Source: Ariolimax columbianus (taxonomy: Eukaryota; Mollusca; Gastropoda; Stylommatophora; Arionidae). Taken from it: DNA of 64,000 nt. The DNA lies in NCBI GenBank assembly GCA_036924085.1, contig JAVGWX010000001.1, positions 7,007,681 to 7,071,680 on the forward strand, written 5' to 3'. Within the stretch, counting starts at the first letter, position 1. Each line of letters begins with the position of its first letter. Below, piece by piece: positions 22,791-34,600 of the stretch. The notes under the pieces are model-generated. The model ran no database searches. It worked only from the letters and a program-made list of their open reading frames with translations, and had not been told where the DNA came from. Made by a program: the position numbers and the translations under genes.

Positions 22791-24490
22791 TTTGTAGATA
22801 CATAATTCCGCTGCATCTGAAATGCTCCAAATTATGCTGTATAGCACGCACGAACAACAATAGCAGAGTTGTCGCTGATAGATCATTTCATAGCTTATTT
22901 TTTTATCATTTTGAATAAATAACAGTAGCACGTGCTCCATCCAGCACGTTGTTAAAGGATATTAAAGAATGTTCTGCCTAGGGATAGAAACATAATCATG
23001 TCAATCAGAAAGCTGCATCACGATAGATGCTGCGCATGGCACGTCTTTAATTTGGATTGCTAATACAACCTCAAAACGGGCATAGTTGTACAGCACTGAC
23101 TTTTCACGGCAAAGGTACGCGATTCTACTCCACACATACACGTTCCAGTCGATCCAGCTGCAAATGGTCGAAGTTACTGTTAGGAAAGTGAACTGGTCAC
23201 CCTACTTCGTAAACAAACTGTAGCCTTGTACATATCTCAGGCATTACATTCCTGGCTGTAGTGTCTGGCATTGGACTACCTTACTGAGATGAGAAACGTG
23301 TGGCCGAATGGTTATTCCACTCATCACTTGACCAAATGGATGCAACTTCCAACCCCCGATAATGTCTACGTTTATTTTTTTGTTGTTGGAGATAAAATTA
23401 AATTATTCTATCTGTGACGACTGCACTGACAAGAGGCATTATCTCAACAAAGCACCAAGCATCATGTGCACAGAAGGCGGTAAGCTGTTTAGTTTATCAC
23501 TTGAGGACATAAATCAGGATTGTACTTTCGATATCATTCTTCTTATTTAGAAAACAAGTTTATTATTGCTGACATACAAGGGAGTGATTGCTTATGTTGT
23601 CAGCACTTTGTCTTTATTTCGATATGTTACAACTAAGTATGCTTGGCTTCGGCTTGGTTTCGTTCGTTCTCAATCTCCGGCAACCAATCCCTGAAAAGAG
23701 TTTAAGTAGCAGATTGTGGTCAAGAGAACGGAATGCGTTATGTGGTAGTTTACAGCTTGACTGCGATATTTGCACCTTTCGGCCCAACACACCCGACTTT
23801 TAGCAAGCATTTTTTATCACCGGGTTAGCATTCCCTCTTCAATCCCTTCTCCTTAGCCAGTCTGCCCTGTTGCAGCCTGTTATCCAGGATCACCGCTTGG
23901 AGGTGTAGAAGGGTCTTCAAGTATTGCTTCCAGTTATTAAAATGTATAACTGTGAATGGTGCAACTAAATGATACAAAAATATAATCGGTAAGTGTTCAT
24001 CTGAAAATAATTGGTATTTGTTACTTTAAGTTACTTAGTTTAGAAATAATAACATGTTATTATTCGATTTTCAGTTGTGTGATACATGCTGGTGCTCTTC
24101 TGTTGAAGAAAGGGTCTCCACGTTTTGCATAGCTTAGGGCCTCATAAAGTCTCAATTAGGCGGGTATATGTACACTTAGGTACTGAGTGCATCATGCGAC
24201 ATCAGACCGAAAAGCTGGTAAACGATTGCAAATTATCGAGCCGTTTGGAGACTGTCAATTAGAAGAGGCTCGTAGAAGTCATCTGGCAACAGACAAAAGA
24301 GAAAAATCGAAGAGATTGTGGGACACCTGGCCAAGCCAGCCTCATCAGCATGGCTATACGATCTGTGGCAAGGACCTCATAGATCTATCTTCACAGTCAT
24401 AGTAGACAGGGTCCGAATACATGAGACAGAGCTGGACAACACTCACAAGGCACCAAGCGCATGGGCTGCATAGACACCAATGATGGTGAT
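22791..24490. other. Unique intronic sequence, no gene recognised
   Basis: Short open frames at 23588-23803 and 24187-24402 on the + strand have no motifs I can name. The second could be a faded transposon piece. A lone unit of the next array's sequence appears near 24165-24192. Confidence 0.45.
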
Positions 24491-24500
24491 GATATATGCA

Positions 24501-24895
24501 ATTAGGCACTGAGAGCATGTACAATTGGGCACTGAGTACATGTACAATTGGGCACTGAGTACATGCACAATTGGGCACTGAGAGCATGTACAATTAGGCA
24601 CTGAGTACATGTACAATTAGGCACTGAGTGCATGTACAATTGGGCACTGAGAGCATGTACAATTAGTCACTGAGTACATGTACAATTGGGCACTGAGTGC
24701 ATGTACAATTGGGCACTGAGTACATGTACACTTGAGCACTGATAGCATGTACAATTAGTCACTGATTAAATGTACAATTGGGCACTGAGTAGATGTACAA
24801 TTGGGCACTGAGAGCGTGTACAAAGGGGCAATGAGAGCATGTACAATTGGGCACTGAGAGCGTGTACAATTGGACACTGAGAGCGTGTGCATACA
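24501..24895. repeat. Minisatellite, 23-bp unit
   Basis: About 17 copies of a 23-bp unit with core 'tgtacaattgggcactgag', moderately diverged. Confidence 0.9.
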
Positions 24896-25094
24896 ACGTT
24901 ATGATAGAGCAAGTATAACTGTAGTAAATCTGGGAAGTTGATTTAATGATGTTCTATGCAATATCTACATCATATTCTTGTTGATACTGTTTCCTTGTCT
25001 ACCATCTCTTTATATCTCCACAGACCATCCATGTTTCACACCACGAATTGAACGTGTCTTCCTTAATGTGTGGGATAACTTTATTAATCTATGT

Positions 25095-25445
25095 TTCCTG
25101 CATTATCAAGCCTGACTACGTCACATATCTATTTACCGATATTATCATGACTGATTGCGTCAAATATCTATTTATCGATATTATCATGACTGATTGCGTC
25201 ACATATCTATTTACCGATATTATCATGACTGATTACGTCACATATCTATTAACCGATATTATCATGACTGATTGCGTCACATATCTATTTATCGATATTA
25301 TCATGACTGATTGCGTTACATATCTATTTATCGATATTATCATGACTGATTGCGTCACATATCTATTTACCGATATTATCATGACTGATTGCGTCACATA
25401 TCTATATATCGATATTATCATGACTGATTGCGTCACATATCTAAC
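25095..25445. repeat. Minisatellite, 39-bp unit
   Basis: Nine copies of a 39-bp unit with core 'tattatcatgactgattgcg'. Frames stay open on both strands because 39 is a multiple of three. Confidence 0.93.
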
Positions 25446-25575
25446 GTATTGGCTTAATGTATAATGTCTATGTCCCATTTATATTAGCTTACCTTATCAT
25501 GTCTATGTCACATTTATATTGGCTTAACTTATGTCTATGTCACATTTATATTGGCCTAACTTATCATGTCAGGGT
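25446..25575. repeat. Short tandem repeat, about 35-bp unit, next to the rx acceptor
   Basis: Three copies of a unit containing 'tatgtcacatttatattggc'. It ends about 100 bases before the splice acceptor of the last rx exon, so branch point and pyrimidine tract lie in the short unique gap 25576-25676. Confidence 0.8.
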
Positions 25576-25676
25576 ACTTCACACGTCACATATCTACTTA
25601 CCTACCCCATCACATCTATGTTTCACTACACCCCATCGATTGTACTGGTACATTATCACGTTGATTATTTCCCCAG

Positions 25677-26120
25677 GTTTGGTTCCAGAATAGACGAGCT
25701 AAGTGGCGGAGACAGGAGAAGATTGAATACGGGAATCTTCCGGAGAGCTTGACGGTTCCCACCCTTCCAAAGCTAAACGCGGCAGTTACTCTTGGACCCA
25801 CATCATTACCTCTTGACCCTTGGCTGACTCCGTCCATTGTGAGCATGGCAGGAGACATATCAACGTCAACACTCTCTCCGTTCTCTCCATCTGTTATGGG
25901 CAACCCGGCTTCAATGTCCTTCACAGATTATCTTCCCACTGCCATGACGTCACACAGCCTGACGTCACATTTGCACGGTCTCTCCACCATGTTTAATCCG
26001 TTGGTATCAAAGCGAGGCATGCACGAGGAACGTCCAGGGGTGTGCAACGACAAAAGCTACAGCATTACCTCTCTGCGGATACGTGCCCGGGAACACCTTG
26101 GACCATTTGATAGGAAATAG
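25677..26120 (+). CDS. rx: Retinal homeobox protein Rx, last exon (homeodomain 47-60, C-terminal region, OAR)
   Basis: Begins in phase 0 right after the AG at 25675-25676 with VWFQNRRAKWRRQEK. This is homeodomain positions 47-60 and slightly beyond, containing W48, F49, Q50, N51 and R53, the recognition-helix core. The exon codes 147 residues, then a TAG at 26118-26120. The middle part is Ser/Pro/Thr-rich (PWLTPSIVSMAG, STLSPFSPSV). Near the C-terminus SYSITSLRIRAREHL matches the OAR (otp-aristaless-rax) motif, which in this family tunes transactivation. With the 3552-3970 exon it gives 286 residues of a partial protein. Nothing breaks the frame, so the gene looks intact here. GLSTMFNPL upstream of the OAR is of unknown role. 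Confidence 0.95.
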   Translation, partial: VWFQNRRAKWRRQEKIEYGNLPESLTVPTLPKLNAAVTLGPTSLPLDPWLTPSIVSMAGDISTSTLSPFSPSVMGNPASMSFTDYLPTAMTSHSLTSHLHGLSTMFNPLVSKRGMHEERPGVCNDKSYSITSLRIRAREHLGPFDRK

Positions 26121-26639
26121 ATACCAGTGTTCTGTGAAACTTTCTGACACAAATTTAGAACAAATATCCGATATTTATAAAGAGCACAAATTCTGATAAG
26201 GATGCGTTTGCAGTGTCTAGCAAGTATTAAGTATTCATTGACAACCGTATTCCATTTTACGTCATCATCATCATCATCCATTCATGCAACAATCTTCCCA
26301 CCATAAGTGTTACCAGTCATCGCTAACTACAACAAAAGTCATGCCAGACAAAAGGAAAGTCAAGGATCTGGAAGGCAATGTGACAAGACGAAAGGTCAAG
26401 GGCATGAGATGCACAACGATGGCATAAGAGATATGTATAGAATGACAGAAACACAGATCGACAGATGATCATGTAACAGATGGTCGTGGACATAATTGTG
26501 GCATCGCAACACATGATGATATTGACACTTGTTCTGAATCAGATAAAATATTCGCTCTTCTTATTTGTTTTAAGTTCGCAGTTGTTTGTTAAGTCACATT
26601 CTTGTTTACTAGAATTCTTCTGTCATGCATCACTACACC
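26121..26639 (+). other. Probable rx 3' UTR or immediate flank
   Basis: Starts directly after the rx stop codon. It contains a (CAT)n-type run at 26262-26280 and no coding similarity. No canonical AATAAA was seen in this stretch. Confidence 0.45.
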
Positions 26640-26885
26640 AACACAACTACCTATCAATGTCCTACTCTCGTGCCCTTCAGCTAGCAATGTCCTACTTTCC
26701 TACCCTTCAGACTTACAACACAACTACATAGCAATGTCCTACTTTCCTACCCTTCAGACTTACAACACAACTACCTAGCAATGTCCTACTCTCCTTCCCT
26801 CCAGCTAGCAATGTCCTACGTTCATACCCTTCAGACTTACAACACAACAACCTAGCAATGTCCTACTCTCCTACCCTACTAATAT
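26640..26885. repeat. Minisatellite, about 47-bp unit
   Basis: Four to five imperfect copies of a unit containing 'agcaatgtcctactttccta' and 'cagacttacaacacaactac', with internal deletions in two copies. Confidence 0.85.
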
Positions 26886-26906
26886 GCTTGAAGGGAGGAC
26901 AGACAG

Positions 26907-27006
26907 CTCCCATGTGTAGTTCATGCATCACGAAAGTAAACCCGGTGTAGTTCATGCATCACGAAAGTAAACCCGGTATAGTTCATGCATCACGAAAGTA
27001 AACCCG
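26907..27006. repeat. Short tandem repeat, about 31-bp unit
   Basis: Three nearly identical copies containing 'agttcatgcatcacgaaagt'. Confidence 0.9.
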
Positions 27007-27056
27007 TGACAAAGAAATCTGCACTGCCTCCATTAGTCTCGACTAACAAGCCTAGC

Positions 27057-27160
27057 CCCTGGACCAGAGTAGCTCAGGGTTAGAAAGTGCAGCTCATTAT
27101 AGGGCACATCTTTCTCTCTTAAGGTACAAGTTCCAGTTCATACTTTAAACGATGGAAAAA
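27057..27160 (+). repeat. Possible tRNA-derived SINE relic
   Basis: An A-box-like 'gtagctcagggttagaaagt' near 27068 and a B-box-like 'agttccagttcatac' about 60 bases later fit the promoter spacing of tRNA-derived SINEs. The body is too diverged to name and no tail is seen. Confidence 0.3.
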
Positions 27161-27389
27161 CAAATAATCTCCACTCTGACACTGTCATGACCATCGCTTT
27201 CGACGGCAGCAGAAATCGCAGAAACTAAGACAGCTGTATAATGTTTTATGCTTTACCTTCTGCTATCCATCACGTATGTAACACTTGCAACTAGTTAACA
27301 ATCCCTTATGCTCCTCCCTTATCATCTACATTTTTTTGGTATTATTTTCCTCTGACTTTTAATCAACAAAGAAGCATTTTTGAAAGTTT

Positions 27390-27395
27390 AATAAA
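27390..27395 (+). terminator. Candidate polyadenylation signal AATAAA
   Basis: The first AATAAA hexamer I found downstream of the rx stop codon (about 1.27 kb away). Use by rx is inference. Confidence 0.3.
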
Positions 27396-27414
27396 ACAAA
27401 TCTACCAGTAACGT

Positions 27415-27490
27415 CCTAAAGGCAGAGTGGTTAGAACAAGTATCTAACAGCACAGTGACTGGTTTGAACCCAATGTAGGCACACTTCAAT
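27415..27490 (+). repeat. tRNA-like sequence, probable SINE head
   Basis: 'ggcagagtggttagaac' resembles a D-arm/A box. 'actggtttgaacccaat' resembles a T-arm/B box (loop TTTGAAC, stem paired at four of five positions). No full acceptor stem can be drawn, so a tRNA-derived SINE remnant is more likely than a tRNA gene. Confidence 0.4.
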
Positions 27491-27844
27491 TTACTATAAA
27501 TGAATACCTTACATACAGTTAGGTAAGACATGACAGTGTGAAAGGGAACTGTCAAGAATACCTTACACACATCAGGTGGCATCGTACAATGAAGACTCTA
27601 ACATTTGATCTTCGACAACAGTATCTTGGATGGTACCAACTTGACATCCATTAATTAACTGACATCTTCTTAGTGTGCCATGTTACGTAACTCTAACTTA
27701 GATGATAGTCTCAAGTACCCATGCCCCCTTCCATTGACGGAATCTCTGCCATTCTTCTGCTCACTTCAATAACTGAATTCTTGTGTAGCTTGGTCTCAGC
27801 TGAAACACCATCATGAGATGTTAGCTAGGCTTACAATCAGCATG

Positions 27845-28020
27845 AGGTCAACTACAAGATTATACATCATAATTCTTATAGTCTGAGGTCAACGACAAGA
27901 TTAAACATCATAATTCTTATAGTCTGAGGTCATCTACAAGATTATACATCATAATTCTTATAGTCTGAAGTCAACGACAAGATTCTACATCTAGTTCGTA
28001 TAATCTAAAGTCAAAGTCAA
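27845..28020. repeat. Tandem repeat, about 41-bp unit
   Basis: Four diverged copies containing 'catcataattcttatagtct'. The last copy is the most eroded. Confidence 0.85.
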
Positions 28021-28109
28021 AATTCAACATGTTACGTCTAATAAACTATAGGCAAGGTCAGGGTTTCGGTTCATATCAATTAACATGAAAAATAATGATC
28101 GTAAAGTTT

Positions 28110-28678
28110 TTCTTTAAGAAGTTCCACGTACAGAGTATATTGAAATTAAATGTAATGTAAGGCTTCACTTAAAAGTTCTACGATACAGAATATATTGATA
28201 TTAAATGTAATTCAAGGCTTCCATTAGAAGTTCTACGATACAGAATATATTGATATTAAATGTAATTCAAGACTTCCTTTAGAAGTTCTACGATACAGAA
28301 TATGTTGATATTAAATGTAATTCAAGGCTTCCCTTAGAAGTTCTACGATACAGAATATTTTGATATTAAATGTAATTCAAGGCTTCATTTGGAAGTTCTA
28401 CGATACAGAATATATTGATATTAAATGTAATTCAAGGCTTCCTTTAGAAGTTCTACGATACAGAATATATTGATATTAAATGTAATTCAAGACTTCCTTT
28501 AGAAGTTCTACGATACAGAATATATTGATATTAAATGTAATTCAGGGCTTCCTTTAGAAGTTCTACGATACAGAATATATTGATATTAAATGTAATTCAA
28601 GGCTTCCTTTAGAAGTTCTACGATACAGAATATATTGATATTAAATGTAATTCAAGGCTTCATTTAGAAGTTCCACGA
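28110..28678. repeat. Minisatellite, 57-bp unit
   Basis: About ten copies of an AT-rich 57-bp unit with core 'gatattaaatgtaattcaag'. The central copies are almost identical. Confidence 0.93.
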
Positions 28679-28679
28679 T

Positions 28680-28835
28680 TCAAGCCAACGTGGCGCACAG
28701 AGTGCTAAATGTTGACTGGGGTTCAAACAAGGATAGACCTGATTTGTTTGAGCATAAGCTCGCAGTGTAGGTCGATTTCCTCCATGCAGTTTTCTATTCC
28801 TGGAGAATGTTGTTTAACAACAAACAAACAAAAAT
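28680..28835 (+). repeat. SINE-like element
   Basis: A B-box-like 'ggggttcaaac' near 28718 lies about 80 bases before 'gttgtttaacaacaaacaaa', an A/C-rich end of the type common to tRNA-derived SINEs of molluscs. The A box is not clear and boundaries are estimates. The family comparison is from memory. Confidence 0.35.
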
Positions 28836-28859
28836 GTGACTGAAGTCCCGGAACATCTG

Positions 28860-30180
28860 TGTGTTAAAAAATAAGTGACAGTCGGAGACTATTTGCTGAA
28901 CTTAAAAATGCAGAAGATGCCACTATGACGGGTAGAGCAGAAATAGAGGCAGGATGTATGAGATCCTACACTTTCTTCTTTGCAACAAATGCCTTAATTA
29001 GAAAATTATCACACAACACTGAATCTGTGCTGGCATCAAATATCAAATCAGATGAGGTGATACATGCAAACAACTTAAACCAGGTACAGCCCCAGAACGA
29101 GACGTAAACACACACGAAGTAATTCAAGCTGGTAGGGACACTAGCACCACATTAAGATACAGTGTTCAACATTTGTCTAAATCAATCTCATGTCTCTGAC
29201 CACAGCCCTTTCAATCTACAAGATAGGGACAATGACACACTTGCAAATTACCAACCAATATGTCTGCTCTCATCCATTTGTAACATTTTCACAAAATTGA
29301 TTATCAACAAACTAGATAGTCTGCTGCATAGGAATCAATACAAGAACAAACATGTTTTCGGATAGGCTACTTAACAATCGACCACATCCACACAATTAAT
29401 AAACTAATGTAGAGTTCGCATGATGTACAGATACCTTTATGTTATGTGTTCGTGGACTTTCAGAAGGCCTTCATATATCATCGAGATAACTGCCATGATA
29501 AATGCCTGAGAAATGACAGTATTGCGAAAAACAATTTCCACTCAAAAGGAGAAATGCACCTTGAAGACTGTCCAGTCGAAAACGTAAATTCCTACATCCA
29601 TTCGGATCAGGGGATCACGAACTCCATTTCAATAAACAGTGAGATCTCGTGAAGGATATCAGCGAGATGTCTCCGTTTCAACTGTATCAAACATACTGCA
29701 ATAGATGCTAAACTGCACAGATAGAGTTCACACTTTCAACAGCGTGGTTACTCCAGCCATGGTATATGCTTGCGAGGTATGGAACCAACATAAAGCGGTG
29801 CGTTTCTCAACGAGCGCTGTTATGAAGAACATAGAAGATATCTTTTCGTGACTAAATCCGCAACGCAAAGATCAGACGTCGAACTTTCTTTACTGACATC
29901 ATAGATGTCGCGCTGTTACGAAAATCCAGTTAGGCTGGTCATGTGGTGCACATGCCGGACAACAGATGAGCACGTAGAGATATGTCTTAATTGCTGTTCA
30001 ACGGTAGATGCCCTCACGGATGCCAGAGGTTGAGGTGGAGAGATGACCTGACGGATGCTCTGCGCCAACCATGGTACACCAAGGAAAACCGGCTAATTAT
30101 ATTTGCTGAACATTTGGCCACCATCAAGCACACGTGCCGATTGAATATCAGGATCGAGAGATTTAAGAGTTAGAATGAGT
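28860..30180 (+). pseudogene. Decayed LINE ORF2 (reverse transcriptase and C-terminus)
   Basis: The + strand carries 'ANYQPICLLSSICNIFTKLI' near 29247-29306 (RT finger motif), HTINKLM, then 'VFVDFQKAF' near 29447-29473 (motif A, the catalytic Asp retained). After much decay, VYACEVWN lies near 29768 and LRWRDDLTDALRQPW near 30027. Most of the palm including the FADD active site is lost, and stops occur throughout. It meets a minus-strand LINE tail-to-tail near 30240. Confidence 0.75.
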
Positions 30181-30254
30181 TTTACTTGAGAACAGCCCCA
30201 TAAATCTACCAACGTTTCGTCTTAAATAAGTCCTTATCACCGTCATCATCATCA

Positions 30255-31340
30255 TCATGTAGCATTTTCTTTATAGAATCCCATCACTGTCTGAAAAAAA
30301 AATTGTCTGCCAAAACTCCAGCTCCGCAATAGTCATACCAAAGCATTTCTGGATATCTTTGTGCCATCGTCTTCTTGGTCTACCCCTGCCTTTTGTGTCT
30401 GGCGACATACCTTACATCACTGTTCTTTTAAGACCGTTGTGTCTCTTGATGTGACCAAAGTATTTACATTTTCAGGCCAAAATAAAATTAATAAACCAGT
30501 TCTCCTCTATGTTCAATTCTTGCTGAATGTCTATATTTGTAATTTTATAACTGTCCACGGTGTTATGAGGAACTTTCTGTAACATTTTGACTCGAAGGAT
30601 TCGATTTTTTTGTCTGGAAGTTTTGATAATCGACAGTTATTCGAATACATATGCTGCCAAAAACACAGGCTCTCAAGACTTTCATCATGTTGTTGGTACT
30701 CTGCCATAATTTCTGCAGGCTGTTCAGTCTCTGCATTGCCATAGCTAGTCTTCTTCTGATTTCTTTCGAGCCGTCGCCATTTTTGTCAATTCTGGAGCCC
30801 AGATATTCAGAATGCGTGACCTGATCTATTTTCTCACCACCCACTGTAAATTTATGCTGACATTGTGTTTTGTCGGTGATCATTATCTTTGTTTATTTTA
30901 TGTTTATAAACAGGTTTTATCTTTACTGTGTCCAATTATGGCTGAAATTAGCTGCTCTAGCCCTTCTGCACTCCTTGATAGTATCACTGTGTCGTCTGCG
31001 AATAGTATCTCTGGAATCTCGTACTCGCCAATTGTAAATGTATAAAAACTTTCAATGTTCTCGTCTTCTCTAACATTTCTCATTATACATTCCGCATATA
31101 TGTTGCATAGATAAAGTAAGAGGATACACCCTTGTCTTACTCCCTTTTGTACTGCAAACCAATTTGATTTTTGCTCAGCTACTCGGACTTCGGCTCATTG
31201 ATCTTGGTATACTGTTTCAATTAAATGGATAATATGCACAGGAAACCCCATTTTCTACATGATCGTCCACATATTTTGATGTTTAACCGTATCGAAGGCC
31301 TAGGTGTAATCAATGAACTTGTTTTAATCGAAAACAGCGC
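30255..31340 (-). pseudogene. Decayed LINE ORF2 (reverse transcriptase)
   Basis: Minus-strand order: FIDYT.AFDTVKHQNMWTIM near 31280 (motif A partly lost to a stop), VQKGVRQGCILLLYLCNIYAE near 31110, and EIPEILFADDTVILSRS near 30985, the catalytic FADD intact. Then TVGGEKIDQVTHSEYLGSRID near 30840-30780, 'EIRRRLAMAMQRLNSLQKLW' and VLRACVFGS follow. The 3' end finishes near 30255 in a (GAT)n run at 30240-30257. Several stops and frameshifts are present. The endonuclease part is missing. Confidence 0.82.
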
Positions 31341-31744
31341 ACATAAAAACTGCAAACAAAGTCAAACGAATATCAGAATTAAAGCTACGAGTACATTAAA
31401 CCATGAATATAATCAAATAATTGATGCCAACAAGGATGATAAATATCAGGTACCATTAGAAATCAAGCAATAGCTGCCTTTCTCGTGTTCTCAACTAGAC
31501 GATTATTTCTGGTCAATTAATAAGTCTACACGTTGTAAGAGTTTCATCTTACAGGTGAGTTGAGCACGGTGTATACACCAAGTCAGCCACATAATCTGTT
31601 CGTTTTCATATCATTTGCCTTAGGGGTCTGTCGGGAATAGAGCCATGTCGATTATGCAAAACTATGTCATAAAAAGCAACAAATAATATACAGGAACTCC
31701 GTAGTGCAAATGAACTAGGGCAAGTAGCATTCTGAAACTTTTAA
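31341..31744. other. Unique sequence, nothing recognised
   Basis: No tandem structure or coding similarity seen; short AT-rich frames only. Confidence 0.4.
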
Positions 31745-32750
31745 GTCTGCTTACAGTGACAATAAATAAGTGGCATTCAATGCTCCGCATTCACTACTAA
31801 ACTGACAGTGATATTCAACGTCCCCATGATGCAGGCTAAAGTGACATTCAATGTCTCACGACACAGGTTACAGTGACAACAAGTGACATTGAATGTCCTA
31901 TGATCCTGGCTACAGCAACAACAATTGACATTCAATATCCTGCGTACAGGCTACAGCGACAACAAGTGGCATTCAATGTTCCATGGTATAGGCTACATTG
32001 ACAACACATGACATTCAATGTTCCATGGTACAGGCTACATTGACAACACATGACATTCAATGTTCGATGGTACAGGCTACATTGACAACACATGGCATTC
32101 AATGTCCCGTAAGTACGACTAAATGGACAATTGACATTCAATGATCCACCATACAGACCACAGTGACAACAAGTGACATTAAATGCCCAACGATACAAGC
32201 TACAGTGACAACATATGATATTCAATATGCCCGTAATTACAACTAAACTGACAAGTGGCATTCAATGGTTCATCATGCGGGCCACACTGACAACAAGTAA
32301 CATTCAACGGCCCATTACACAGACCAAAACAGCTGCTGGCTTTCATTGTCCTCAATCACAACTAAACTGACAAGTGTCATAAACATCCTCATAATCCAGG
32401 CTAAATGACAACGTGGCAGTCAATATCCCGTCATACAGACTCAAGTGACAATCATTGACTTTCAATGTCTCACGATACAGGTCAGATCATTGACATTCAG
32501 TGTCTCACGATACAGGTCAAATCATCGACATTCAAAGTCCCCCAATACAGGTCAAATCATTGACATTCAATGTCTCACGATACAGGTCAAATAATTGACA
32601 TTCAATGTCTCCCAATACAGGTCAAATAATTGACATTCAATGTCTCACGATACAGGTCAAATAATTGACATTCAATGTGTCACGATACAGGTCAAATCAT
32701 TGACATGCAATGTCTTCGATACAGGTCAAATAATTGACATGCAATGCAGA
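31745..32750. repeat. Degenerate minisatellite with a unit-length switch (about 45-60 bp to about 35 bp)
   Basis: The first half has irregular units around 'gacattcaatgtcc' plus 'ggctacagtgacaacaagt'. From about 32450 the unit contracts to about 35 bp, keeping the 'gacattcaatgtctcacgat' half with a new 'aggtcaaatcatt' half. The shared core shows that one array evolved from the other. Confidence 0.85.
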
Positions 32751-33085
32751 CCATGGACAAAGCTGTTTGCTACGTCACGAGCGCGAGAGTAACACGAGAA
32801 TGGAAGTCGTGTATTGATAATGAGGGGAACATGTTTATATATAATAATACAACTGTGTTCGCTTAATGTCTAAAAACACATTTAAGCTGATCAAGATTTT
32901 AAACCAGGCTAGTAGGTCCGTAATTATGTTTATTTATGCACTGTAAATATCTGAATTTGAAATAATGATAAATTGGAACGTACTCATATTTACTTTGTGA
33001 AGTGGTAGTTCTAGATTTATTAAATAATGGTTGCCCATTGCAAGTGAAGATGGTGGCACCATCATACTTGTGCTGCGAATAGGTT
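32751..33085. other. Unique AT-rich sequence, nothing recognised
   Basis: No repeats or coding motifs seen between the array and the next LINE fragment. Confidence 0.4.
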
Positions 33086-33089
33086 CTCA

Positions 33090-33525
33090 TTTAACTGTAA
33101 AAACTAATCCTGGAACAATAGACCATGCCCCCATCGGGCACACATATGGAGGCGGCCGGGGAGTCGTCGTACGATCTGTTCTTTCGGGCAGCAGGTTTGC
33201 TCGGAGTCTCAGCAATTGAGTTCTGTTATGCGATCTAAGCACCTTTGGTGACGTTAGTGTACCATTTGAAACGGTTCTGCGCAAGTAACTCACGGGAGAT
33301 AACATCAATGATGATGCTTTTCAGAGACATTTCCTAGGCGTTTCTTCTGTCCCCTTGATGTTCTGAGTTCCATGTACAGATGCTGGGTGGGGATGCGCTC
33401 ATTAGACAAGCACACAATATGTCCGTCCGTCTCATTAGAACATTTTGCAAGACTAACTGGGCAGATTCTTTGAACGATATAATGTGAGTATATCTAAGAA
33501 CGGGTTGGGAACTGTTCATTTCGTG
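33090..33525 (-). pseudogene. LINE ORF2 C-terminal fragment
   Basis: The minus strand shows GHIVCLSNERIPTQHLYMEL and RGQKKRLGNVSEKHH near 33340-33440, then RITELNC.DSEQTCCPKEQ near 33200, the C-terminal end found in LINEs that close with a zinc finger. It matches the equivalent part of the 51960-53105 relic (REQKKRYIDFLKVSLN). Broken by stops. Confidence 0.65.
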
Positions 33526-33689
33526 CTAAATTCTGCAGAATTGTGTCTCATAGCTTTACAAGGATTAACGCAGCCTCACTAATTGGGGCTGCATGTTTTC
33601 TTTTTCATATTCTGTTAAAAAATTATGCTCCAAAATTTAAAAAAACATAAGACACAACAATGGCGGGTGAATGTGTTTGTTTTTTGTTT

Positions 33690-34335
33690 ACATAGATCCA
33701 GTCTCACAGTAAAATGTACATGTTTACAAAGATCCAGTCTCACTGTAAAATGTTAATGTTTGCATAGATGCAGTCTCACTGTAAAATGTTAATGTTTGCA
33801 TAGATGCAGTCTGACTGTAAAATGTTAATGTTTGCATAGATCCAGTCTCACTGTAAAATGTTAATGTTTGCATAGATCCAGTCTCACTGTAAAATGTTAA
33901 TGTTTGCATAGATCCAGTCTCACTGTAAAATGTTAATGTTTGCATAGATCCAGTCTCACTGTAAAATGTTAATGTTTGCATAGATCCAGTCTCACTGTAA
34001 AATGTTAATTTTTGCATAGATTCAGTCTCACTGTAAAATGTTAATTTTTGCATAGATCCAGTCTCACTGTAAAATGTTAATGTTTGCATAAATACAGTCT
34101 CACTGTAAAATGTTAATGTTTACAAAGATCCAGTCTCACAGTAAAATGTACATGTTTACAAAGATCCAGTCTCACTGTAAAATGTTAATGTTTGCATAGA
34201 TCCAGTCTCACTGTAAAATGTTAATGTTTGCATAGATCCAGTCTGACTGTAAAATGTTAATGTTTGCATAAATACAGTCTCACTGTAAAATGTTAATGTT
34301 TGCATAGATCCAGTCTCACTGTAAAATTTTCAGAC
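33690..34335. repeat. Minisatellite, 36-bp unit
   Basis: About 17 copies of a 36-bp unit with core 'tctcactgtaaaatgttaat'. Variant copies ('tttacaaagatcc', 'ataaatacag') recur at two places in the same order, indicating block duplication. Confidence 0.93.
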
Positions 34336-34369
34336 TTGTCGCTTCTCTATCATGTCACATATTCACACA

Positions 34370-34600
34370 ATCTGTAATACTCCTCTCGCTGTAAAATGTT
34401 TACACAGGTTGTAATACTCCTCTCACTGTAAAATGTTTACACAAGTTGCAATTCTCCTCTCACTGTAAAATGTTTACACAAGTTGCAATACTCCTCTCAC
34501 TGTAAAATGTTTACACAAGTTGCAATTCTCCTCTCACTGTAAAATGTTTACACAAGTTGCAATACTCCTCTCACTGTAAAACGTTTACACAAGTTGTATC
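34370..34600. repeat. Minisatellite, 37-bp unit sharing half its unit with the preceding array
   Basis: Six copies of a 37-bp unit: 'ctctcactgtaaaatgttta' (shared with the 36-bp array) joined to 'cacaagttgcaatactc' (new). Confidence 0.9.

Noticed and set aside
24187..24402. 71-residue + frame with hydrophilic composition
   Set aside because: Could be a faded transposon piece but no diagnostic motif could be pinned down.
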